The notes under the pieces are model-generated. The model ran no database searches, was not told the DNA's origin, and saw nothing but the letters and a program-made list of their open reading frames with translations. Source: an uncultured Caulobacteraceae bacterium (lineage in GTDB: Bacteria > Pseudomonadota > Alphaproteobacteria > Caulobacterales > Caulobacteraceae). Taken from it: DNA of 7,848 nt. Shown piece by piece: positions 1 through 7,848 of this stretch (position 1 is the stretch's first letter; every line of letters starts with the position of its first letter). The stretch is from the NCBI GenBank assembly GCA_946482375.1, contig CAMLRH010000121.1, positions 1 through 7,848 on the forward strand. The letters run 5' to 3'. The position numbers were made by a program, and so were the translations under genes.

Positions 1-50
1 AGAAGGGCCGCCGGCGTCGCCGCAGACGCCCGCGCGCCGAGGCCGCCTGA
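1..50 (+). CDS. C-terminal end of an upstream gene, possibly a Ppx/GppA-type phosphatase (partial)
   Basis: In the third frame the first bases read as an open frame ending in TGA at 48-50. The visible peptide is a lysine and glycine followed by a run of seven arginines, then P-R-A-E-A-A and stop. Only 15 residues are visible, so the product cannot be read from the sequence. In many alphaproteobacteria the gene directly upstream of rlmE encodes a Ppx/GppA exopolyphosphatase-like protein, often with a basic tail, and that is the best guess (inference from synteny). Its stop overlaps the rlmE start by one base (TGATG), so the two genes are probably cotranscribed and translationally coupled. Confidence 0.45.
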   Translation, partial: KGRRRRRRRPRAEAA

Positions 51-769
51 TGGCCGAGGAACCTCCCAAGCGCCGCATGGTCCGTCCGCCCACCGGCGGG
101 CTCGAGGGCGGCCGCTCGAAGCCCGCGCGGCTGAAGACCGCCAAGCAGCGCACGGCCTCCTCGCAGGCCTGGCTGGAGCGGCAGATCAACGACCCGTTCG
201 CCGCCAAGGCGCGGGCGATGGGCTACCGCTCGCGCGCCGCGTTCAAACTAACCGAGATCGACGAGCGTTTCCGGCTGCTGAAGCGCGACGCGAAGGTCAT
301 CGACCTCGGCTGTGCGCCGGGTGGCTGGGTGCAGGTGGCATTGCAGCGAGGCGCGGGCGCGGTGGTCGGCGTCGACCTGCTGGCGATCGACCCGCCGATC
401 CCCGACGCGCACATCCTGCAGATGGATTTCACCGATCCCGAGTGCCCGGGAAAGCTCATCGAATTGCTGGGCGGTCCGCCGGACGTGGTGCTGTCCGACA
501 TGGCCCCCAACACCGTCGGCCACAAGCAGACCGACCACCTGCGGATCATGAACCTGATCGAGATGGCCGCCGACTTCGCCATCGAGACGCTGAAGCCCGG
601 CGGCGCCTTCGTCACCAAGGCCTTTCAGGGCGGCGAGGCGGCCGAGGTCATCGCGCGGCTGAAGGCGCACTTCGCCGAGGTACGGATGGTCAAGCCCAAG
701 GCCAGCCGCGCGGAAAGCTCCGAGGTCTACTTCGTCGCGACGGGGTTCGGTGGACGCCGCATAGCATGA
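50..769 (+). CDS. rlmE: 23S rRNA (uridine-2'-O-)methyltransferase RlmE (FtsJ/RrmJ)
   Basis: RlmE 2'-O-methylates a uridine of the peptidyl-transferase A-loop of 23S rRNA (U2552 in E. coli numbering) on the 50S particle, using S-adenosylmethionine. The 239-residue protein has a basic, probably disordered N-terminal stretch of about 35 residues, then a Rossmann-fold FtsJ domain. The K-D-K-E catalytic tetrad is complete: K66 (RAAFKL), D150 (SDMAPN), K190 (FVTKAF) and E225 (ESSEVYFVA). The SAM-binding motif I is DLGCAPGGW at residues 85-93. The ATG at 50 is supported by GAGG at 39-42, seven bases upstream, and by the one-base overlap with the preceding stop. Length and motifs are normal for the family; the long N-terminus is typical of alphaproteobacterial members. 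No T-rich terminator follows directly; the next strong structure is the repeat at 959-1084. Confidence 0.96.
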   Translation: MAEEPPKRRMVRPPTGGLEGGRSKPARLKTAKQRTASSQAWLERQINDPFAAKARAMGYRSRAAFKLTEIDERFRLLKRDAKVIDLGCAPGGWVQVALQRGAGAVVGVDLLAIDPPIPDAHILQMDFTDPECPGKLIELLGGPPDVVLSDMAPNTVGHKQTDHLRIMNLIEMAADFAIETLKPGGAFVTKAFQGGEAAEVIARLKAHFAEVRMVKPKASRAESSEVYFVATGFGGRRIA

Positions 770-843
770 CAAATCTTCAGCAGCAGGTAGATGATTTTTA
801 GAAGCTGCACCGCGTCTTCGGGGGGTAGGGAAAGTTCAGGCAT
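727..843 (-). CDS. candidate 38-residue small protein (unrecognised)
   Basis: On the minus strand an ATG at 843-841 opens a 38-codon frame ending in TAG at 729-727. The peptide starts MPELSLPPEDAVQLLKIIY, continues through a leucine-rich stretch (LLLKI) that could form an amphipathic or membrane-touching helix, and ends in a basic, proline-containing tail. A Shine-Dalgarno-like AGAGGA (plus-strand 848-853) lies four bases upstream, and an in-frame stop directly precedes the ATG. Upstream is an imperfect inverted repeat at 855-872. Against it: it overlaps the last 43 bases of rlmE in antisense, and third-position GC is lower than in the neighbouring genes. It could be a real small gene, the remnant of a lost one, or chance. 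I do not recognise the sequence. Confidence 0.22.
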   Translation of the reverse strand: MPELSLPPEDAVQLLKIIYLLLKICHAMRRPPNPVATK

Positions 844-958
844 CTAGTCCTCTGATCAAAGAGAATCTTGATGCCGCCTGAGCCGAAGCGATGGAAAGGG
901 GGCCTTGTTGTGAGGCGCGGGCCTGACAACAGCGTCTCTCGGGGCTGCCCCCAACCCT
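770..958. other. gap after rlmE, first part; relatively AT-rich at its start
   Basis: Bases 770-880 are visibly richer in A and T than the surrounding genes, with short tracts such as GATTTTTAG and CAAAGAGAATC. They hold most of the candidate minus-strand small gene (727-843) and an imperfect inverted repeat at 855-872 (ATCAAAGA, GAA, TCTTGAT, with one bulged A). Bases 881-958 return to high GC and contain the hairpin at 906-931. Longer open frames here (868-1149 on plus, 798-1067 on minus) run through the repeat at 959-1084 and have no credible protein features. I see no tRNA or conserved gene in this stretch. Confidence 0.5.
906..931. repeat. small perfect-loop hairpin of unknown role
   Basis: TGTTGT at 906-911 pairs with ACAACA at 926-931. 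After a single G-G mismatch, AGGC at 913-916 pairs with GCCT at 921-924, closing a GCGG tetraloop. This gives 10 base pairs in 26 bases. No T-run follows on either strand, so it is not a textbook intrinsic terminator. It lies 137 bases after rlmE and 28 bases before the cloverleaf repeat at 959. It may be a short dispersed palindrome or part of a larger composite element. Confidence 0.5.
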
Positions 959-1084
959 CCGTCATCCTCGGGCTTGTCCCGAGGACCCAGAATCGAGGCG
1001 TCCCGCGATTAGCCGCGGCGGCGGGCGTGAGAACGGCCCAACCGCCTCGATTCTGGGTCCCAGGCACAAGGCCTGGGATGACGG
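959..1084. repeat. cloverleaf-like palindromic intergenic element (element 1)
   Basis: Two 42-base arms, 959-1000 and 1043-1084, are inverted copies of each other with six differences. The element folds as an outer stem of 7 bp (959-965 with 1078-1084), a left hairpin (CCTCGGG 966-972, loop CTTGT, CCCGAGG 978-984), a central stem of 16 bp (985-1000 with 1043-1058) and a right hairpin (CCCAGGC 1059-1065, loop ACAAG, GCCTGGG 1071-1077). The centre (1001-1042) has a further small hairpin, CCGCG 1003-1007 with CGCGG 1014-1018. All six arm differences are compensating pairs in the side hairpins. It sits between the convergent ends of rlmE and the 1101-1844 gene, 16 bases from the latter's stop, so it may act as a bidirectional terminator or mRNA 3'-end stabiliser (inference). 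I know similar tips from alphaproteobacterial intergenic repeats but cannot assign a formal family name. Confidence 0.9.
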
Positions 1085-1100
1085 AAATTTGGGCCGGATG

Positions 1101-1844
1101 CTATGCCACCTTCGATAGACGCTCCCGTTCCCGCGCCCGGCGGTCGTAGTCATCCGCGAGATCGCGCAGCCCCTGGGCGCCGTCGCCCCGGAAGGATGGG
1201 CCGTGCATGAGGGCCAGCGTGGTCGGCGCGAGGCCGGAGAGCCGGCGGACGGTCGTTCCCATGTCGGGGTTCAGCGCCGAGTAGCCGAAGACGTCCTCGG
1301 TCGCGATGGCGGCCTCGACGATGTCGGTTTCGGTCAGAGCAGGGACGTCGCCGCCCTGAGTGAAGAGGTCGCCGCAGAAGAGCGTGCCGGTGGATTCCTC
1401 GTAGATCACGCCCGCGTCCCAGCCGTGCGGCGTGTGGGGCGTATCGAGGTAGCGGACGCGCTTGCCGCCGCCGAGGTCGATTACCTCGCCATCGGCGAGC
1501 GCGCGGGGCGGTCGGTCGGCCATGTCCATGAGGGAGACGTTGCAGCCGGTCTGGCCGTGCGCGATCTCCGCGTTCGGCGCGATGGCCAGCCACTCGTTCA
1601 TCGAGCCGCATTCGTCGGCCTCGTAGTGGCCGAAGGTGATCCAGCGCAGGCTGGCGGGGTCGATGACGCGGGCGACCGCCTCACGCACCAGCGGGAACAT
1701 GCGGCGCAGACCGGTGTGGAAGAGCAGGGGCTCGTCGCCCACGACGAGGAACTGGTTGAAGCTCAGGCCTGTGGGGCCGACCTCGGGGATGTAGGTCGAG
1801 AAGCGATAGACGCCATCGGCGATTTCAGCGACGCGGGTTTCCAT
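1101..1844 (-). CDS. ODP-type (oxygen-binding di-iron) metallo-beta-lactamase-fold protein
   Basis: This 247-residue protein has the metallo-beta-lactamase fold in the form found in flavodiiron proteins and ODP-type proteins, where the metal site carries a glutamate in the first motif. Visible candidate ligands are H73, E75 and D77 (GHYEADECGS), H140 (TPHTPHGWD, H137 being the alternative), D159 (LFCGDLF) and H214 (LMHGPSF). The residue after D77, often His in this fold, is E78. There is no C-terminal flavodoxin domain, so it is a stand-alone version. Related proteins bind oxygen at a di-iron centre; the role here is not known. No signal peptide, so probably cytoplasmic. The ATG at 1844 is backed by GGAG six bases upstream. 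It is divergent from the TetR gene and shares its upstream region, suggesting regulation by it (inference). A hydrolase function cannot be excluded. Confidence 0.85.
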   Translation of the reverse strand: METRVAEIADGVYRFSTYIPEVGPTGLSFNQFLVVGDEPLLFHTGLRRMFPLVREAVARVIDPASLRWITFGHYEADECGSMNEWLAIAPNAEIAHGQTGCNVSLMDMADRPPRALADGEVIDLGGGKRVRYLDTPHTPHGWDAGVIYEESTGTLFCGDLFTQGGDVPALTETDIVEAAIATEDVFGYSALNPDMGTTVRRLSGLAPTTLALMHGPSFRGDGAQGLRDLADDYDRRARERERLSKVA

Positions 1845-1878
1845 GACGGGCTCCGGGTGGACGGGGTGTGAATTTCAA

Positions 1879-1896
1879 ACTACATAAGCGTGTAGT
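1879..1896. promoter_or_regulatory. candidate TetR-family operator palindrome
   Basis: ACTACA (1879-1884) and TGTAGT (1891-1896) are exact inverted half-sites separated by six bases (TAAGCG). Weaker flanking symmetry (TTTCA left, TGAAA right, offset by two bases) extends it. It lies in the intergenic region of the divergent ODP-type and TetR genes, 35 bases before the minus-strand start and 54 bases before the 1951 start. Size and position fit the usual operator of a self-regulating TetR repressor. That this TetR binds it is inference. Confidence 0.5.
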
Positions 1897-1917
1897 GAAA
1901 TCGTAAGACGCCGTCAA
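1889..1917 (-). promoter_or_regulatory. possible sigma-70 promoter of the ODP-type gene
   Basis: On the minus strand TTGACG (plus 1912-1917) is followed, after exactly 17 bases, by TACACG (plus 1889-1894). The -35 is one base from consensus; the -10 matches only at three positions. The -10 lies inside the 1879-1896 palindrome, so a repressor bound there would block it. The start of transcription would fall about 37 bases before the ATG at 1844. The opposite promoter for the TetR gene is not clear to me. Confidence 0.35.
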
Positions 1918-1950
1918 TATGGCTGCGCAGATATGTTTGGTGAAAACAAT

Positions 1951-2532
1951 ATGGCCCGCGGCTACACCCTCCACAAACGCGCCGAGCAGCAGGCGCAGAC
2001 GCGCCAGCGGATCGTCGATGCGGCGGTCGAGCTGCACGGCACGGTCGGGCCAGCGCGGACCAGCCTGAGCATGGTGGCGGACAAGGCGGGGGTCCAGCGC
2101 AACACGCTGTATGCGCACTTCCCGGACGAGCGGAGCCTGCTCATGGCCTGCTCCGGCCACTCGCTGGAGCGCGACCCGCCGCCGGACGCCGCAGACTGGC
2201 GGGGCGTTTCAGGTGGGGAACGGCTGCGGGTCGGGCTAAGCGCCGTCTACGGCTGGTTCGGCGACAATGCCCAGCTGCTCGCCTGCGTGCTGCGCGACGC
2301 GGAGCACTACGCGCCGGTGCGGGAGATTTCGGCGCTCCGCTACGGCCCCGTCATCGGCGCCTGGCACGAGGTGCTGGGCGAGGGGCTGTCGGGGCCGCAG
2401 CTGGCGATGCTGCACCTGGCGCTCGGCTTCCACACCTGGCGTGCGCTCGTGGCCGAGGCGGGGCTGAGCGACGAGGCGGCGGTCGAGTCGATGGTCGTCG
2501 CGATAGAAAACCAGCCGTCATCCCGGCCGTAG
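1951..2532 (+). CDS. TetR/AcrR-family transcriptional regulator
   Basis: The product is a 193-residue regulator. Residues 17-64 form the TetR DNA-binding domain, with the helix-turn-helix and recognition helix at about 38-57 (SLSMVADKAGVQRNTLYAHF), followed by DERSLL at the start of the ligand-binding domain. The rest is helical and of usual length. I chose the ATG at 1951 over the in-frame ATG at 1933. It has GGTGA seven bases upstream and gives a typical basic N-terminus (MARGYTLHKRAEQQ), while 1933 has no ribosome binding site and would only add six residues. The gene is divergent from the ODP-type gene, which is its likely target along with itself. The last five codons and the stop come from the palindromic element at 2515-2610, so the C-terminus (PSSRP) is probably not ancestral. 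The ligand cannot be predicted. Confidence 0.9.
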   Translation: MARGYTLHKRAEQQAQTRQRIVDAAVELHGTVGPARTSLSMVADKAGVQRNTLYAHFPDERSLLMACSGHSLERDPPPDAADWRGVSGGERLRVGLSAVYGWFGDNAQLLACVLRDAEHYAPVREISALRYGPVIGAWHEVLGEGLSGPQLAMLHLALGFHTWRALVAEAGLSDEAAVESMVVAIENQPSSRP

Positions 2533-2610
2533 CGCAGCGGAGAGCCGGGACCCAGGGGCCGCAACCGTGACTCCTGGGTCCCGGATCGCCTTCGGCGTCC
2601 GGGATGACGG
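2515..2610. repeat. cloverleaf-like palindromic intergenic element (element 2)
   Basis: It has the same tips as element 1 and the same fold. An outer stem CCGTCA 2515-2520 pairs with TGACGG 2605-2610. The left hairpin is TCCCGGC 2521-2527 with GCCGGGA 2544-2550. The central stem is CCCAGG 2551-2556 with CCTGGG 2573-2578. The right hairpin is TCCCGGA 2579-2585 with TCCGGGA 2598-2604, extended inside by CGCC/GGCG around TTC. Sequence between the stems differs from element 1. It begins inside the TetR reading frame, whose stop is at 2530-2532, and ends five bases before the stop of the convergent kbp-like gene. It thus occupies nearly the whole convergent gap, where it may end transcription from both sides (inference). 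Confidence 0.9.
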
Positions 2611-2615
2611 GGGGG

Positions 2616-4695
<2,080 letters not shown>

Positions 4696-4710
4696 AAGCC
4701 TGGGGGCGAT

Positions 4711-5103
4711 ATGACTTTCGAGCTGACGATGCTGGCCTGGACCCTGGTCCTGGCCTTTGTGCAGATCCTGCTCTTCGACGCCGCCCGTACGCGCCAGTAC
4801 GGGATGAAGTGGAATACCGGTCCGCGCGACGAGGACATGCCGCCGCTGTCGGCCGGCGCGAACCGCCTGAAGCGGGCGCAGGACAACCTCTTCGAGACCC
4901 TGCCGCTGTTCATCGGTTTCGTGCTGATCGCGCATCTGGCGGGCAAGAACGGCGACCTGACGCATTGGGGGACGCTGATCTATCTGGCCGGGCGCGTGGT
5001 CTACGTGCCCCTCTATGCGTTCGGCGTGCGGATGCTGCGCTCGCTGGTTTGGATCGTGAGCCTGATCGGCTTGATCATGGTGGCTTGGGCCGTTCTGGCC
5101 TGA
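4711..5103 (+). CDS. MAPEG-family integral membrane protein
   Basis: The 130-residue protein has four predicted membrane helices, about residues 5-22, 64-80, 86-103 and 110-129. The loop between helices 1 and 2 has the MAPEG signature: R55-A-Q-D-N59-L-F-E62-T-L-P65. The family includes microsomal glutathione transferases and eicosanoid-forming enzymes. Small bacterial members usually have no known substrate, so catalytic activity is not claimed. The inner membrane is the expected location. It starts 15 bases after the guaB stop, with GGGGG at 4702-4706 as a modest ribosome binding site, and ends 12 bases before rsmB, so it is very likely in the same transcript. Why a membrane protein sits between a purine enzyme and an rRNA methyltransferase is unknown. 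Confidence 0.9.
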   Translation: MTFELTMLAWTLVLAFVQILLFDAARTRQYGMKWNTGPRDEDMPPLSAGANRLKRAQDNLFETLPLFIGFVLIAHLAGKNGDLTHWGTLIYLAGRVVYVPLYAFGVRMLRSLVWIVSLIGLIMVAWAVLA

Positions 5104-5105
5104 TC

Positions 5106-5109
5106 GGAG
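5106..5109 (+). promoter_or_regulatory. ribosome binding site that fixes the TTG start of rsmB
   Basis: GGAG lies six bases before TTG at 5116-5118. The TTG is the only start-type codon between the MAPEG stop (TGA 5101-5103, same frame) and the conserved N-terminal sequence of RsmB. This strongly supports a non-ATG start. Confidence 0.65.
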
Positions 5110-5115
5110 CAGGGT

Positions 5116-6441
5116 TTGCGTGACGGCGGGCGGCTTTCGGCGGCGATCAGCGTTCTTGAAGACATCGAGAACCGTCACAAGCCTGCCCGCCTGGCGCTGA
5201 AGGCCTGGGGCGACGCGAGCCGCTTTGCGGGGTCGAAGGACCGCGCGTTCGTCTCGGGGCTGGTGCTGGATGCGCTGCGCCGCCGGCGGTCGCTGGGCTG
5301 GCGGATGCGCGCGGATACGGTGCGAGCCGTCGTGCTCGGCACCCTGCGTTTCGCCTGGAACTGGCCGGTTGAGCGGATCGCAGAGGCGGCGGCCGAGGCG
5401 CCTCATGGGCCGGGAGAGTTGTCCAAACAGGAACGGGCGTCGCTGGAAAAGCCGGCGTCGTTGACCGAGGCGTCGCCTGCGATTCAAGGCGACTATCCGG
5501 ACTGGCTGGAGCCGCATCTGGAGCGGGTCTTCGACGGCGCGCGGGCGGAGGAAGCGGCGGCGCTGGCCTCGCGGGCGCCGGTCGACCTGCGGGTCAACCT
5601 GATCAAGACCGATCCGCAGCGTGCGGAGAAGGCGCTGAGCCCGCTCCACGCCGAGCATGCGCCCTATCTCGATCAGGCTTTCCGTATTCCCGCGCCGGAC
5701 CCGTCCGAGCGGGAGGGCGCAGTCGAGATGATCCCGGCCTTCGGTAAGGGCTGGTTCGAGGTGCAGGACCTCGGCTCGCAACTGGCGGCCGCGGCGGCGG
5801 GCGAGGTGAAGGGCAGGCAGGTGCTCGACTTCTGCGCCGGCGGCGGGGGCAAGACGCTCGCGCTGGCCGGCGCGATGGGGAACACCGGCCAGCTCTATGC
5901 CTACGACGCCGACGCGCGGCGGATGGCGGACCTCATTCCCCGCGCCACCCGGGCCGGGGTGCGCAACCTGCAGGTCCGTTCGCCCATCGAGAAGGACCCG
6001 CTGCGGGGGCTCGACGGCAAGATGGACGTCGTCTTCGTCGACGCGCCCTGCACCGGTACGGGCACCTGGCGGCGGCACCCGGACACCAAATGGCGGCTGA
6101 CGCCCGAACAGCTTTCCCGTCGCATGGCCGAACAGGACGCCGTGCTCGATCAGGCCGCGCCGTTCGTGAAGCCGGGCGGGAGGCTGGTCTACGTCACCTG
6201 CTCGATCCTGGCCGAGGAGAACGAGGACCGCCTCGCCGCCTTCCGCGAACGGCATCCCGGTTTCGCCGTGAAGCCGGTCGAGCTTGCTGACCTTCCCCCC
6301 ACGCCCGAGGGCTACCTGCGCATGACGCCGCTGCGGACAGGCACCGACGGGTTTTTTGTGGCGATGCTGGAACGCATCTCTTCTCCCTTCCCCCTGGATG
6401 GGGGAAGGGCCGGGGATGGGGGTGGGAAAGGTTCAGAATGA
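5116..6441 (+). CDS. rsmB: 16S rRNA (cytosine-C5)-methyltransferase, RsmB/NOP family
   Basis: RsmB-type enzymes methylate carbon 5 of a cytosine in 16S rRNA (C967 in E. coli numbering) with SAM. The 441-residue product has an N-terminal helical, NusB-like region (about 1-110) and a C-terminal Rossmann methyltransferase domain. SAM motif I is VLDFCAGGGGK at 236-246. Both cysteines of the two-cysteine mechanism are present: C312 in DAPCTGTG (motif IV) and C362 in TCSILAEENE (motif VI, the usual nucleophile). Translation starts at TTG 5116. The family's normal end is FFVAMLER at about residue 420. The next 21 residues (421-441, rich in Gly) are mostly encoded by the palindromic repeat from 6385 and are probably an acquired tail without function. 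It is the third gene of the guaB cluster. The precise target could differ from C967. Confidence 0.93.
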   Translation: MRDGGRLSAAISVLEDIENRHKPARLALKAWGDASRFAGSKDRAFVSGLVLDALRRRRSLGWRMRADTVRAVVLGTLRFAWNWPVERIAEAAAEAPHGPGELSKQERASLEKPASLTEASPAIQGDYPDWLEPHLERVFDGARAEEAAALASRAPVDLRVNLIKTDPQRAEKALSPLHAEHAPYLDQAFRIPAPDPSEREGAVEMIPAFGKGWFEVQDLGSQLAAAAAGEVKGRQVLDFCAGGGGKTLALAGAMGNTGQLYAYDADARRMADLIPRATRAGVRNLQVRSPIEKDPLRGLDGKMDVVFVDAPCTGTGTWRRHPDTKWRLTPEQLSRRMAEQDAVLDQAAPFVKPGGRLVYVTCSILAEENEDRLAAFRERHPGFAVKPVELADLPPTPEGYLRMTPLRTGTDGFFVAMLERISSPFPLDGGRAGDGGGKGSE

Positions 6442-6512
6442 GGCTCGGCCTGCGCGGAATCACACGCGGCGCCACCCCCATCCCAAACCCTTCCCCCATC
6501 CAGGGGGAAGGG
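6385..6512. repeat. hairpin-stem-hairpin palindromic element (element 3, second family)
   Basis: Two 41-base arms, 6385-6425 and 6472-6512, are inverted copies differing at three positions. Each arm carries the same hairpin: CCCTTCCCCC with GGGGGAAGGG, 10 bp, at 6385-6409 (loop TGGAT) and at 6488-6512 (loop ATCCA). Between them GGGATGGGGGTGG (6413-6425) pairs with CCACCCCCATCCC (6472-6484), leaving a loop of 46 bases. Unlike elements 1 and 2 there is no outer stem. It begins inside the rsmB frame and ends 38 bases before the guaA ATG. Runs of CCCTTCCCC with GGGGATGGGG of this sort are widespread between genes in alphaproteobacteria (general knowledge; formal family name not known to me). It could attenuate or stabilise the transcript between rsmB and guaA. 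Confidence 0.9.
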
Positions 6513-6514
6513 CT

Positions 6515-6550
6515 TTGACAAGACGCCGATGAATCAGGACTAACCGCCCC
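6515..6550 (+). promoter_or_regulatory. possible guaA promoter element and leader
   Basis: A perfect TTGACA (-35 consensus) lies at 6515-6520, two bases past the end of repeat element 3. At 17 bases spacing the -10 would be GACTAA (6538-6543), a poor match. AGGA at 6536-6539, 11 bases before the ATG, is the only Shine-Dalgarno-like sequence for guaA, and its spacing is long. If the TTGACA is used, transcription would start almost at the ATG, which conflicts with use of this ribosome binding site. So guaA may instead be read from the upstream cluster. Confidence 0.25.

Positions 6551-7848
<1,298 letters not shown>

Noticed and set aside
868..1149. 93-codon plus-strand frame across the gap after rlmE
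   Set aside because: It is mostly a translation of the 906-931 hairpin and palindromic element 1; similar frames from such repeats are common false genes.
1203..1871. 222-codon open frame on the plus strand
   Set aside because: Antisense to the ODP-type gene, which has all metal-ligand motifs and a good ribosome binding site.
1933..1950. Earlier in-frame ATG for the TetR gene
   Set aside because: No ribosome binding site before 1933, only six extra residues, and the 1951 start has GGTGA seven bases upstream.
959..2610. CRISPR array or transposon ends formed by elements 1 and 2
   Set aside because: Repeats are palindromic, differ internally, are 1.4 kb apart and have no spacers. The genes between them (ODP-type protein and TetR) include no transposase and do not look like a cargo module.
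6488..6520. Intrinsic terminator between rsmB and guaA
   Set aside because: The 10-bp GC hairpin is strong but is followed by CTTTGACA, not a run of T, so a classical terminator is not supported.

Overview
The window looks like a piece of an alphaproteobacterial chromosome of high GC content. The reasons are strong G/C preference at third codon positions, long spurious antisense reading frames, the protein styles of RlmE, GuaB, RsmB and GuaA, and intergenic palindromes with CCGTCATCC...GGATGACGG tips, which are common in that class. The order guaB - MAPEG protein - rsmB - guaA suggests Caulobacterales or a close relative (inference, no tree was made). Almost everything is chromosomal housekeeping. 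I see no CRISPR array, prophage, transposase, rRNA or tRNA.

Layout. Bases 1-50 are the basic C-terminal tail of an upstream gene, overlapping by one base the start of rlmE (50-769, +), the 23S rRNA 2'-O-methyltransferase. A 331-base gap follows (770-1100). It is relatively AT-rich at first, has a weak 38-codon candidate gene on the minus strand (727-843) and a small hairpin (906-931), and ends in a cloverleaf-like inverted repeat (959-1084). Next is a divergent pair: a di-iron metallo-beta-lactamase-fold protein of the ODP type (1101-1844, -) and a TetR-family regulator (1951-2532, +), with a palindrome between them that is a likely operator. The 3' end of the TetR gene runs into a second cloverleaf repeat (2515-2610), which fills the convergent gap to a kbp/ygaU-like BON-LysM gene (2616-3080, -).

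From 3235 onward all genes are on the plus strand: guaB (IMP dehydrogenase), a small MAPEG membrane protein, rsmB (16S rRNA m5C methyltransferase, TTG start) and guaA (GMP synthase, cut by the window end). GuaB and GuaA are the two consecutive steps IMP -> XMP -> GMP. guaB, the MAPEG gene and rsmB are packed within 12-15 bases of each other. guaA is separated by a third hairpin-stem-hairpin repeat (6385-6512), which begins inside the rsmB reading frame.

The most interesting signal is not a gene but the three palindromic elements. They belong to two unrelated sequence families yet fold the same way: two hairpins flanking a central stem. In the first, all six differences between its two arms are compensated within its local hairpins. 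In two of the three, the element supplies the last codons and the stop codon of the gene it abuts (TetR and rsmB).
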